Source: Dyadobacter frigoris (GTDB lineage Bacteria > Bacteroidota > Bacteroidia > Cytophagales > Spirosomataceae). Taken from it: a DNA stretch of 64,000 nt. Each line of letters starts with the position of its first letter. The stretch's first letter is position 1. Both the position numbers and the translations under genes were made by a program. The notes under the pieces are model-generated. The model had not been told where the DNA came from. It ran no database searches and saw only the letters and a program-made list of their open reading frames with translations. Shown one piece after another: positions 37,186 to 45,026 of this stretch. The stretch is from contig NZ_SZVO01000008.1 in NCBI RefSeq assembly GCF_005280585.1, positions 274,921-338,920 of the forward strand, in the 5' to 3' direction.

Positions 37186-38469
37186 ATGCAAAGAAGATTT
37201 TTAAAAACTGCCGTAATGTTTGCTGGTTTTGCAGGAATTGGAGCACTACTAGCTTACAAGGGCATCCCTGAACCTCTTAAAAAAAGTGAAGAAAAAAAGA
37301 CTAACGAAATAGCAAAAGACATTAAGCTTCCTGCCGGATTTTCAGCTACAATTCTTGCATCTGAACTTGGCCCGGCGCGTCACATCGCGGTTGGGAAAAG
37401 TGGAGATATTTACGTGAAATTGTCCAAGTTGAAAGACGGAAAAGGCATTTATATTTTGCGTGATACCAATAAGGATGGTGTTATTGACGAAAAGAAAATG
37501 TTTGGAAATTATCCGGGAACAGGAATTCGGATACAAGGTGGATATTTGTATTCTTCTTCCAATACTGGTGTTTATCGGTATAAATTAAATGAAAAGGAAG
37601 AAATCATAGATACTGAACATCCTGAGAAATTATTGGACGGACTCGTTGATAAAGGTCGTGATAATGCAAAACCGATTGCACTGGACAAAAACGGGAATAT
37701 TTATGTTACCGTAGGTTCGTATAGCGACGATTGTCGTGTAAAAGGAACCGGAAAAGGAATGTCACCTTGTACTGTTCTGGACTCGGCGGGAGGAATATGG
37801 AAATTTAAGGCTGATCAATTAAACCAGACATTTTCGGATGGAAAACGGTTTACAACCGGTTTGAAAAATGCCGTTGGTATTGATTGGGATTCCAAAACAA
37901 ACACCTTGTTTGCTACCCAGCACGGAAGAGGAAAATTTGATGATTTTTATCCGCAATACTATACTGCCAAGCAAAGTGCAGAATTGCCGGCCGAAACTTT
38001 ATTTCAATTAAGTGAAGGGGCTGATGCGGGCTGGCCTTATATTTACTATGATCATATTCAAAACAAAAAAATCCTTTCTCCTGAATACGGTGGTGATGGA
38101 AAGAAAACCGGCGGAGAAAAAGCGTTAACGCCGATAGCGGCCTTTCCAGCTCACTTAGGTCCCAATGCACTAATGTTTTATACAGGAAATATGTTTCCGG
38201 CAAGATATAAAAACGGTGCTTTCATTGCCTTTCACAATCAGTCGGTGCCGCTTCACAAAGGTTATATGGTTGCTTTTGTACCTTTTGTAAATGGCAAAGC
38301 CGGAAAATGGGAAATTTTTGCAGATAATTTCGCAGGTGTTGATCTGGCAGCTCCAACAGGACCGATCCAGCACAGACCTTGCGGACTTGCGCAGGGGCCG
38401 GATGGAGCGCTCTATGTTACGGATGATTTAAACGGTACAATCTTTAAGATTGACTATAAGAGAAAGTGA
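37186..38469 (+). CDS. Exported glucose/sorbosone-dehydrogenase-type beta-propeller protein
   Basis: 427 aa from ATG 37186 (MQRRFLKTAVMFAGFAGIG), an N-terminal signal or anchor; TTG/GTG codons a few positions upstream are alternatives. Repeated blades read ARHIAVGKSGDIYVKL, GIYILRDTNKDGVID, PIALDKNGNIYVTVGS, NAVGIDWDSKTNTLFATQHG and HRPCGLAQGPDGALYVTDD. This is the pattern of soluble PQQ-type sugar dehydrogenases (GSDH/sorbosone dehydrogenase family). It probably oxidises a sugar or alcohol in the periplasm. No PQQ genes are in the window and no cytochrome domain is attached, so cofactor and substrate are inferred from family. Confidence 0.85.
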   Translation: MQRRFLKTAVMFAGFAGIGALLAYKGIPEPLKKSEEKKTNEIAKDIKLPAGFSATILASELGPARHIAVGKSGDIYVKLSKLKDGKGIYILRDTNKDGVIDEKKMFGNYPGTGIRIQGGYLYSSSNTGVYRYKLNEKEEIIDTEHPEKLLDGLVDKGRDNAKPIALDKNGNIYVTVGSYSDDCRVKGTGKGMSPCTVLDSAGGIWKFKADQLNQTFSDGKRFTTGLKNAVGIDWDSKTNTLFATQHGRGKFDDFYPQYYTAKQSAELPAETLFQLSEGADAGWPYIYYDHIQNKKILSPEYGGDGKKTGGEKALTPIAAFPAHLGPNALMFYTGNMFPARYKNGAFIAFHNQSVPLHKGYMVAFVPFVNGKAGKWEIFADNFAGVDLAAPTGPIQHRPCGLAQGPDGALYVTDDLNGTIFKIDYKRK

Positions 38470-38479
38470 GTTTGAGTTG

Positions 38480-38530
38480 AGAAGGTATATCAACAGCGAC
38501 TGTTTTTGCTGGTGATATACCTTCTTTTTT
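38480..38530 (+). terminator. Intrinsic terminator after the propeller protein gene
   Basis: GAAGGTATATCA pairs with TGATATACCTTC around a second small stem, followed by T6. Confidence 0.85.
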
Positions 38531-38591
38531 GAATAGTTTCGACTAGTAAACAGCTTGATTTTGTGCAGGTCATAAATTTTTTTGCTGGTAA

Positions 38592-39830
38592 TTATTGTTT
38601 TAAGATTTTGGTCGATGCAATTTTTCCTGTATTATTGGTAACCCTCACAATATACATTCCCGCAGGCAGGTTTTTAACATCCAGATTAGAAGATAAATCC
38701 GAAGAAACTTTTCTTATATCGTATACATTAGCACCCAGAATGTTACTGATCTGAATTCTTTGTATCAGACTTATATCATCAACACTAAGTGTCAAATAAT
38801 CAACCGCCGGGTTTGGATATAATTCAGTTTTCGCGAGCATTTTAAATTCTGTACTCTGGATTCGGCTGTATGCAAAAGTCTCATCCTTGTCGATCATTTT
38901 CAGGCGATACAGGTTTGTTCCATTTTCCGGTTTTGCATCAGTATACTGATATGATGAAAGTACTGTACTTTCTCCTTTGGCCGTTATTGTTGCAAGTTGA
39001 TTCCAAACTTTACCATTATTACTGCGTTGTATTTCAAAACGATCACTGTTTGTCTCGGCAGTTGTTGTCCATTTCAGCAATATAGTTTGCATTTCTCCTA
39101 TTTTAGCTGTGAAGCTGGTCAAAGTTACCGGAAGTGGTGTTTCTGCTGCATAAACCGTGTTGCCTTGCAGATTAATGGCTCCGGCAGCCGACAAAAGCCG
39201 ACCCTGAACGATCGATCCTGATGACAGACTGATCGCGCCTCTTGTGATTGCAGTACCTCTAAATATTGAGGTTGCCGGTGTTGAAGTTTGGTTTAGATTA
39301 AATGCGCCATCAACAATAAAATAGACGTTACTCCAAGATGCCTGGCCGGTCAATATAATATTGGCATCGGTCGCTGTAAGTTCACCGCCAATGTTAAAAA
39401 CAAAAATAGAACTGGCATCACCTCCGCCGTCGAGCGTAAGATCCCCGGTCAAAACGCCAGCAGATCCAAGACAATAATTTCCCGGAGTCAAAGTAGCACC
39501 GCTTCCGAAGGGAGTGCCAAGCGTTTGACAGGTACCACCAGTTGCACTGAAAGACGCAAGAACATTAATAAGGTCAGTTTCCGCGTCTATGGAGGCTTGA
39601 TCATTAATATGTGATAGTCCCGTAGAAATTATAGGAGAACCAGTCACACTTCCCGTGTGTGTGCCTACACTGCCTTGTACTGTGGTTGTTCCACTGTTTG
39701 TTATAGCACCGCTTCCAGTAAATACCGCGAATCCCAATGCATTGGGAATTGTTGGGGCCTGCGCGGAAATTTTTCCGGCCATGCACAAAATTAGTGCTGC
39801 GCATCGAATAATTATAGCAATTCTTGTCAT
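38592..39830 (-). CDS. Ice-binding-like (DUF3494) protein with type IX secretion sorting domain
   Basis: 412 aa with signal peptide MTRIAIIIRCAALILCMAGK...SAQ. The first ~200 mature residues form the DUF3494 beta-helix: LGFAVFTGSGAITNSGTT, TPGNYCLGSAGVLTGDLTLD, SSIFVFNIGGELTATD and GRLLSAAGAINLQGN. This is the fold of ice-binding/antifreeze proteins. A fibronectin-like middle (LPVTLTSFTAKIG, ILLKWTTTAETNSDRFEIQR) precedes a C-terminal T9SS type A sorting domain (ELYPNPAVDYLTLSVD to GMYIVRVTNN). The protein should be exported by the gliding/T9SS machinery and attached to the surface or released. Ice binding itself is inferred from the fold. Confidence 0.92.
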   Translation of the reverse strand: MTRIAIIIRCAALILCMAGKISAQAPTIPNALGFAVFTGSGAITNSGTTTVQGSVGTHTGSVTGSPIISTGLSHINDQASIDAETDLINVLASFSATGGTCQTLGTPFGSGATLTPGNYCLGSAGVLTGDLTLDGGGDASSIFVFNIGGELTATDANIILTGQASWSNVYFIVDGAFNLNQTSTPATSIFRGTAITRGAISLSSGSIVQGRLLSAAGAINLQGNTVYAAETPLPVTLTSFTAKIGEMQTILLKWTTTAETNSDRFEIQRSNNGKVWNQLATITAKGESTVLSSYQYTDAKPENGTNLYRLKMIDKDETFAYSRIQSTEFKMLAKTELYPNPAVDYLTLSVDDISLIQRIQISNILGANVYDIRKVSSDLSSNLDVKNLPAGMYIVRVTNNTGKIASTKILKQ

Positions 39831-39928
39831 AATATTTTTATAATGAAGATGAATTAGTTTTACTTATTCAAATTACGAGCTATTATGAAATAATTTTCTT
39901 ATAAAATTTCAGCTTTTATTTACATGAT

Positions 39929-40498
39929 TCACACATTTTCGAGCGGCTTTCTTTGATTGATTTGTAGCTGCTTGTAGACTGTTGGGGATAGACCTGTAAC
40001 TTTTTTGAACTGGCTGGATAAATGAGCTACACTGCTGTAATTCAGCTTATAAGAAATTTCTGTAAGATTTAATTCGTCATAAAGAAGATATTCCTTTACC
40101 CGTTCCACTTTATGTGAAATAACATAGTGCTCTATCGTTGTTCCTTCTGATTCAGAGAAGATATTCGCCAGATAAGTGTAATCATGATTCAACCTTTCGC
40201 TGATGTACTCCGAATTCTTAATTTTAAGGGTTTCTGCGGAATAGTGTACCAATTCCACAATGATGTTTTTAATTCTTTCTATAAGCACAGCTTTCCTGTC
40301 ATCTATCAGTTCCAATCCGGATTTCATCAGCAAGATTTTTAGTCTATCGCGTTGTTGGGGAGTCATGCTCTCCTTTATTTCTACCTCACCTAAATTAACT
40401 GTAAAGTTGTGCAATCCCAGTTGATTTAGTTTTTGCTGCACAGTCATTTTGCAGCGAGTGCTGACCATGTATTTGATGTACAATTTCAATTCATGCAC
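39929..40498 (-). CDS. AraC-family transcriptional regulator (short form)
   Basis: 189 aa. The C-terminal ~95 residues are an AraC double helix-turn-helix (YISERLNHDYTYLANIFSES, HKVERVKEYLLYDELNLTEI, YKLNYSSVAHLSSQFKKVTG). The N-terminus (LYIKYMVSTRCKMTVQQKL, LGEVEI) is a small ferredoxin-like domain seen in a Bacteroidota AraC group; its single Cys could sense metal or redox (inference). The gene is on the same strand as the cyclase and 237 bp away. The intergenic space holds a 26-bp-arm palindrome. Confidence 0.85.
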   Translation of the reverse strand: MHELKLYIKYMVSTRCKMTVQQKLNQLGLHNFTVNLGEVEIKESMTPQQRDRLKILLMKSGLELIDDRKAVLIERIKNIIVELVHYSAETLKIKNSEYISERLNHDYTYLANIFSESEGTTIEHYVISHKVERVKEYLLYDELNLTEISYKLNYSSVAHLSSQFKKVTGLSPTVYKQLQINQRKPLENV

Positions 40499-40652
40499 TT
40501 ATAATAATGAAATTTTCTGTTGAGTAATATTCTGGATAGTGCAAGTATTATGCCATTGATTTCAGGCACGCCTTTTGCACCAAACGATCAAGGTTTCGCT
40601 AGAAAATTGCTAACGAATATTTTAATTATCTAAAAATATCAATGAATTATAC

Positions 40653-40707
40653 TGAAAGTCAATATCCCATTAATCCCGAAACGGGATTAATGGGATATTG
40701 ACTTTCA
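40653..40707. repeat. Perfect inverted repeat with 26-bp arms and 3-nt loop
   Basis: Left arm 40653-40678 and right arm 40682-40707 are exact reverse complements around AAA. It lies between the cyclase stop and the AraC gene. No T-tract follows in either direction, so a simple terminator is not clear. Confidence 0.8.
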
Positions 40708-40734
40708 AAAAATTATGTTTTGGCAATAAACGAT

Positions 40735-41616
40735 TCAGTTGAGTAGTGTAGCATAAGCTCTTACAGGGAATGTTCCTGCTCCTTTAAATTTAGGAGGCAC
40801 CGCACTAAACTGATAATTTGTATGGGGAAGCTTATCCAGATTGCATAAATGTTCAACAATCAGGATTTCTGAGCCTAAAAGCGTGGTATGTACCGGACGA
40901 CTTTTTCCTCTTGTATCATCAATATTATGGCTGTCAATACCTACAAGTTTTACGTTACCATCTCGCAGATATTCCGCAGCATCTTCGGTTAGAAATGGAT
41001 GATCCTCAAAGTATTGATCAGTATTCCAATGTTTCGACCAGTCGGTTCTGACCATAACTGCTTTATTTCTCAATTCCAGATTTTTGAAATATTCAGCACC
41101 AATTGAAAGTACATCAGGGACGAAAACGGTAATAGCATCCAGGTTTGCAAATGCATCAATTTCAACTTCCGAAAGATCTTTTCCATCTTCAAAACGGTGG
41201 AACGGACAATCTATATAGGTACCGGTATTGGTCACCATTTCAATTTTTCCGATTTGAAATTCAGTACCTTCTTCGTAATTGGCTTTTGATTTTTCCCTGC
41301 TCAGGTAATCGCAGATAATGGGAGCAGGCAGACCTTTATATGTGATAAGTCCGTCAAAAATTATGTGACTCAGGTCAATGAAGCCAGGATCGGAAAAAAC
41401 AGGGGTGCTGGTTCGTTTGTGTTTTTCTTCAATATACTTTTTATTGAGAATATTTACTTTTCCTACCATGAGCAAACGCAGATCATCGACAATAAAATCG
41501 GCTAGTTCTTTATCAGAAATAGTATCTTCTTGAATATCAAGACGAAAATCCTGTCCCTGAATACCGCCGCCATTGGCAAATTCAATCTCAAAATCAAATA
41601 CAACTCTTTTGTCCAT
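40735..41616 (-). CDS. Cyclase / kynurenine-formamidase-like metallohydrolase
   Basis: 293 aa. Residues ~75-290 are the cyclase fold (PF04199): GFIDLSHIIFDGLITYKG, then the metal-binding TGTYIDCPFHRFEDGKDL, AVMVRTDWSKHW, VGIDSHNIDD and VHTTLLGSEILIVEHLCNL. These are the metal and catalytic positions of kynurenine-formamidase-like hydrolases. An unusual ~70-residue N-terminal part (VVFDFEIEFANGGGIQGQDF) is not part of the family core and looks like a small separate domain. The amidohydrolase gene ends 63 bp upstream on the same strand, so the two may form an operon hydrolysing cyclic amides (inference). Confidence 0.85.
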   Translation of the reverse strand: MDKRVVFDFEIEFANGGGIQGQDFRLDIQEDTISDKELADFIVDDLRLLMVGKVNILNKKYIEEKHKRTSTPVFSDPGFIDLSHIIFDGLITYKGLPAPIICDYLSREKSKANYEEGTEFQIGKIEMVTNTGTYIDCPFHRFEDGKDLSEVEIDAFANLDAITVFVPDVLSIGAEYFKNLELRNKAVMVRTDWSKHWNTDQYFEDHPFLTEDAAEYLRDGNVKLVGIDSHNIDDTRGKSRPVHTTLLGSEILIVEHLCNLDKLPHTNYQFSAVPPKFKGAGTFPVRAYATLLN

Positions 41617-41679
41617 AGGTTGAAAATTCCGGTTCTGCCGAACCTGTATAAATGTTTATTTTGATTAGATTTTGTCTTG

Positions 41680-42942
41680 TCAATCTTTGAAAATAATGCC
41701 ATTTTTCATCACTAGTTTCACATTGCGGATTGCCTTGATATTTACTTCCGGTTTTCCTTCCACAACAACCAAATCTGCCAGAAATCCGGGTTTAATCTGT
41801 CCAAGATTATCCTGATGAAAAATTTTCGCGTTAACTGATGTTACTGAACGCAGCACATCAATCGGCTTCATTCCATATTCTGCCATCATTTCCAATTCGC
41901 GCGCATTATCACCATGAGAGAAAACACCGACATCTCCGCCCGCACAAATTGTGACGCCGGCATCAAGCGCATTTTTAAAAGTGATTCTTTTATTTTTGAT
42001 TTTTTCCGGTTCCTGATCGATACCTTTTTTCCAGCCTCTGTATTGGCTCGTGGCATCTCCGGCGGCTAAGGTAGGGCATAGCGCCACACCGTGTTCATGC
42101 ATCATTTTAAAAATTTCCGGTGTCCCGCCATCGCCATGTTCTATTGTTTCAACGCCTCCTGAAATTGCCCTTTTCATTCCTTCTGCGCTGCTTGCGTGGG
42201 CTACAACCGGTCTGCCACTGCTTTTTGCAGTTTCTACAATCAGTTTGATTTCTTCGACTGAAAATGTAGGTCTCGTTTCTCCGTTTAATCCCCAGCGGTA
42301 ATCCGCGTAAATTTTGATGACGTCCGCACCTTTTCCGATCTGGCTTCTGACCGCTTTGATAAGATCCTGACCGTCAGCTTCCTCGGCTCCTTGCGGAAGG
42401 GTAATGTCGGCGCTAAAGCCTTTCGGTCCGTAGCTTCCTGTGGCTATCAAAGCTTTAGTTGCAATGATCATGCGCGGGCCCGGAATAACTCCCTGATTAA
42501 TGGCTTGTTTTAGTCCAAAATCATCATATTCTGCACCTTCTGTTCCCAAATCGCGAACAGTTGTGAATCCTGCCATTAAGGTTTTTTTTGCATGTAGTGT
42601 TGCACGTGCAGTTCTGTAAGATCTTGATTCTTTTAGCACCTGATCGTCCCAGGGTGTTTCATTGTAGGGATGCAGAAAAAGATGGGAATGGCCTTCGATA
42701 AATCCGGGAAGTAAGGTGCATCCTTTTAAGTCTATAATCTCGGCATTTTGGGAATCTGCTGTTAACAGACTTGCTGGGCCGACAGCAGCAATTTTTTCGT
42801 TTTTGATCAGAACTGTCCAGTTTTCATGAACCTCTTGTCCGTCAAAAACCCGATCGGGACGAAGCAAATATGTTTTTTGAGCGAACAGACTGGTTGTCAA
42901 ATTTGACAAGAAAAAGACAGAAAGAAGGAAGTTGGTTCTCAT
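41680..42942 (-). CDS. Exported amidohydrolase (imidazolonepropionase/prolidase-like)
   Basis: 420 aa with signal peptide MRTNFLLSVFFLSNLTTSLFAQ. Amidohydrolase TIM barrel: metal site LLPGFIEGHSHLFLHPY (HxH), strand-4 lysine region GADVIKIYADYRWG, histidines in RPVVAHASSAEG and GVETIEHGDGGTPE, and final aspartate in TICAGGDVGVFSHG. C-terminal LGQIKPGFLADLVVVEGKP closes the small domain. Related exported enzymes cleave Xaa-Pro dipeptides or cyclic amides. It heads a probable two-gene unit with the cyclase. Confidence 0.9.
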   Translation of the reverse strand: MRTNFLLSVFFLSNLTTSLFAQKTYLLRPDRVFDGQEVHENWTVLIKNEKIAAVGPASLLTADSQNAEIIDLKGCTLLPGFIEGHSHLFLHPYNETPWDDQVLKESRSYRTARATLHAKKTLMAGFTTVRDLGTEGAEYDDFGLKQAINQGVIPGPRMIIATKALIATGSYGPKGFSADITLPQGAEEADGQDLIKAVRSQIGKGADVIKIYADYRWGLNGETRPTFSVEEIKLIVETAKSSGRPVVAHASSAEGMKRAISGGVETIEHGDGGTPEIFKMMHEHGVALCPTLAAGDATSQYRGWKKGIDQEPEKIKNKRITFKNALDAGVTICAGGDVGVFSHGDNARELEMMAEYGMKPIDVLRSVTSVNAKIFHQDNLGQIKPGFLADLVVVEGKPEVNIKAIRNVKLVMKNGIIFKD

Positions 42943-43080
42943 AAAACAAAAATAGCGAAACCAACTTTAAATAGGCTGTTTCTCTGTGGTTCTCTGATTA
43001 AATCTGTGAATTTTTAGGTTACACAGAGGGCCGCAGAGATAAAAAAGAGAACCACATAGATAGGATGTATAACTAAGACA

Positions 43081-43869
43081 TCAGAAATCGGTATTTGCTT
43101 CTTTTATCACCTCTGGCTTGATCCAGATGTTTCGGTAATAAACATTGTGTCCTTCAGATTGCAATTTTAATCCGCCAGGTATATCAGTAATTCCTTTTCC
43201 ACCGTCATTTCCACCATCAATTCCGGAATTAGGTCCGCCCCAAACCTGGGTTATCGAATGATTGGTATGTACTTTTTTTCCATTGAAATATAATGTTACC
43301 AAAGGTTTTTCAACTAGTTTTCCATCTTTGAAACGTGCCGCCCGGAACTGGATATCATACGCATTCCACTTTCCAACGCCGTTGTATGCGTAATATGGAG
43401 ATTTTGTTTCGTTAATAATCGCCGCCATTCCATGAGAAGTAGTATCTCCGTCAAGCACCTGAATTTCATAGCGATTTTGTAGATAAACGCCACTGTTACC
43501 ACCTTCTTTGGTAATGAAAAACTCAACATGCGCACGAAAATCACGGAATTCTTTTTTTGTTACAATGTCAGCCGAACCGTACAATCCTCCTGCCGCCGAA
43601 GCATCATAGCAATTGATGACTGTTCCTTTATCCGTTGGGTCGTTAACGACGGTCCATTTTATTGGCAATTCAGCTTTCAAACGCGGGCCTTTCCAGTATG
43701 TCCATTTTTCATCCAGCATTTTACGTGAGCCATCTATGAAAACTTCGGCACCTTTTTCTGGTTTTGTGCCAACGCCAACTTGTGCGTAGGCTGATGTGAA
43801 GAGGCCTGCATTGATAAGGGCAATTGCAAGTATACGATTTATGTTTTTGACAATAATATGTTTTTGCAT
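43081..43869 (-). CDS. Exported DUF1080 (3-keto-disaccharide hydrolase-like) protein
   Basis: 262 aa from ATG 43869 (MQKHIIVKNINRILAIALIN, signal ending AYAQ). The open frame extends 79 codons further upstream but runs through a palindromic repeat element, so the longer start is rejected. The concanavalin-like DUF1080 domain fills the protein: DFRAHVEFFITKEGGNSGVY, LQNRYEIQVLD, KWNAYDIQFRAARFKDGK, VTLYFNGKKVHTN and ending LKLQSEGHNVYYRNIWIKP. Family members hydrolyse 3-keto-glycosides or bind glycans. It is a single gene. Confidence 0.88.
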   Translation of the reverse strand: MQKHIIVKNINRILAIALINAGLFTSAYAQVGVGTKPEKGAEVFIDGSRKMLDEKWTYWKGPRLKAELPIKWTVVNDPTDKGTVINCYDASAAGGLYGSADIVTKKEFRDFRAHVEFFITKEGGNSGVYLQNRYEIQVLDGDTTSHGMAAIINETKSPYYAYNGVGKWNAYDIQFRAARFKDGKLVEKPLVTLYFNGKKVHTNHSITQVWGGPNSGIDGGNDGGKGITDIPGGLKLQSEGHNVYYRNIWIKPEVIKEANTDF

Positions 43870-43970
43870 CTTTAAGATGGATGAGGTGAAAACAATTGAT
43901 TTTACATTTAATATAAAGCAAATATGTTTTCTAATTACTCGTCGGGTTTTCCGTTTTGCGTTTGCGTTTC

Positions 43971-44020
43971 CGCCGGGTTGAAACCCGGCGCTACAATGCA
44001 GTTCGAACCTACGGCTCTTT
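43971..44020 (+). repeat. Single palindromic repeat element A (REP-like)
   Basis: CGCCGGGT-TGAA-ACCCGGCG is followed by CTACAATG, a variable 9 bp, then CCTACGGC. This is the same layout as each 76-bp unit at 63.4-64 kb (8-bp arms, 4-nt loop, CTACAATG, CCTACGGCA), with arm bases changed in a compensated way. Confidence 0.65.
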
Positions 44021-44080
44021 GAAGGGTCGAAATTCTCTTGAGAATAATAATTTTGATTGTCAAATAGTGCTTTTTTACGT

Positions 44081-44131
44081 AAAAGGGCCGTAGGCCTGGC
44101 CGACATTGTAGCAACGGGTTTTAACCCGTTG
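44081..44131 (-). repeat. Single palindromic repeat element B (REP-like), inverted relative to A
   Basis: On the minus strand CAACGGGT-TAAA-ACCCGTTG is followed by CTACAATGTCGGCC and GGCCTACGGCC. It matches the 63.4-64 kb units except for compensated arm changes. With element A it forms a divergent pair in the 301-bp gap between DUF1080 and NYN genes; no gene was seen there. Confidence 0.7.
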
Positions 44132-44170
44132 AAGGGGCCCCGTTAACGTTTGATCGATTAAAACCGCGAT

Positions 44171-44932
44171 TTACTTCACCTTTACATAAAAATGCGAAGC
44201 ATTATTCTTCCCGGTATGCCGCTCTTCAACCTGAATCGTTTTTATTGATCGGATCAAATCAAGTAATTTTTTATGTCCGTAATTTCTAGGATCAAATTCC
44301 GGTCTTTTTTTAAGGATCATATTGCCTAAAACGCCCAGGAAAATCCAGCCGTCTTCGTCCGCAATATCATTTATACTTTCGGAAATTAACTTGATCAGCC
44401 CTTTATCAATTTTAGAAACAGGGGCGGTTTCGTCCTTATTGGTCACTTCCGATTTTGAGGTTTCAGGCGTAGGCGTTTCAGCTTTAATCTCCTTTTTGAG
44501 GATTTCAATGTAAATGAATTTATTACAGGCAGCGATAAAGGCAGACGGCGTTTTCTTCTCGCCAATTCCAAAAACTTTCATACCCGCTTCCCGGAGCCTG
44601 GTGGCTAATCTGGTAAAATCGCTATCGCTGGAAACAATGCAAAATCCATCTACATTTCCTGTGTAAAGAATATCCATCGCATCAATAATCAATGCAGAAT
44701 CGGAAGAGTTTTTGCCAGATGTATAGCTGTATTGTTGAATGGGCGTAATGGCATTTTCAAGTAAAACAGTTTTCCAGCCGGAGAGAGTAGGTTTGGTCCA
44801 GTCGCCGTAAATTCGTTTGAAAGTTGGTGTGCCATAAATCGCAATTTCTTCCAACATACCTTTTACATTCGAGTATGGCACATTATCCGCATCAATCAAC
44901 ACCGCAAGTCTTAATTCTCTGGTAGTTTCCAT
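44171..44932 (-). CDS. NYN-domain ribonuclease-like protein with LOTUS/OST-HTH domain
   Basis: 253 aa, cytoplasmic. Residues ~8-145 are a PIN-like NYN domain with conserved acidic residues at the expected strand ends: LAVLIDADNVPYSNVK, SGKNSSDSALIIDAMDIL, and DGFCIVSSDSDFTRLATRLR. This is the LabA/Limkain group of RNA-cleaving proteins. After a T/E/K-rich linker, residues ~175-253 form an OST-HTH/LOTUS domain (LISESINDIADEDGWIFLG, FDPRNYGHKKLLDLIRSI), which binds RNA. The target RNA is unknown. The gene appears monocistronic. Confidence 0.9.
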   Translation of the reverse strand: METTRELRLAVLIDADNVPYSNVKGMLEEIAIYGTPTFKRIYGDWTKPTLSGWKTVLLENAITPIQQYSYTSGKNSSDSALIIDAMDILYTGNVDGFCIVSSDSDFTRLATRLREAGMKVFGIGEKKTPSAFIAACNKFIYIEILKKEIKAETPTPETSKSEVTNKDETAPVSKIDKGLIKLISESINDIADEDGWIFLGVLGNMILKKRPEFDPRNYGHKKLLDLIRSIKTIQVEERHTGKNNASHFYVKVK

Positions 44933-44984
44933 GTGCGTAAAGATAGCGGAAAGTGGGGAAGTGGCAAGGGGCCGGAAAGATTAC

Positions 44985-45024
44985 GTATAGGGCAAAGGAG
45001 TAGTGATTTTCCCTTGCCCTATAC
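44985..45024 (-). terminator. Probable terminator-like hairpin after the S9 peptidase
   Basis: GTATAGGGCAA and TTGCCCTATAC are perfect 11-bp arms located 3 bp after the peptidase stop. The downstream T-tract on the minus strand is weak. Confidence 0.5.
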
Positions 45025-45026
45025 TT

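Noticed and set aside
43870..44106. N-terminal extension of the DUF1080 protein
   Set aside because: It would translate through a palindromic repeat element and place the signal peptide internally.
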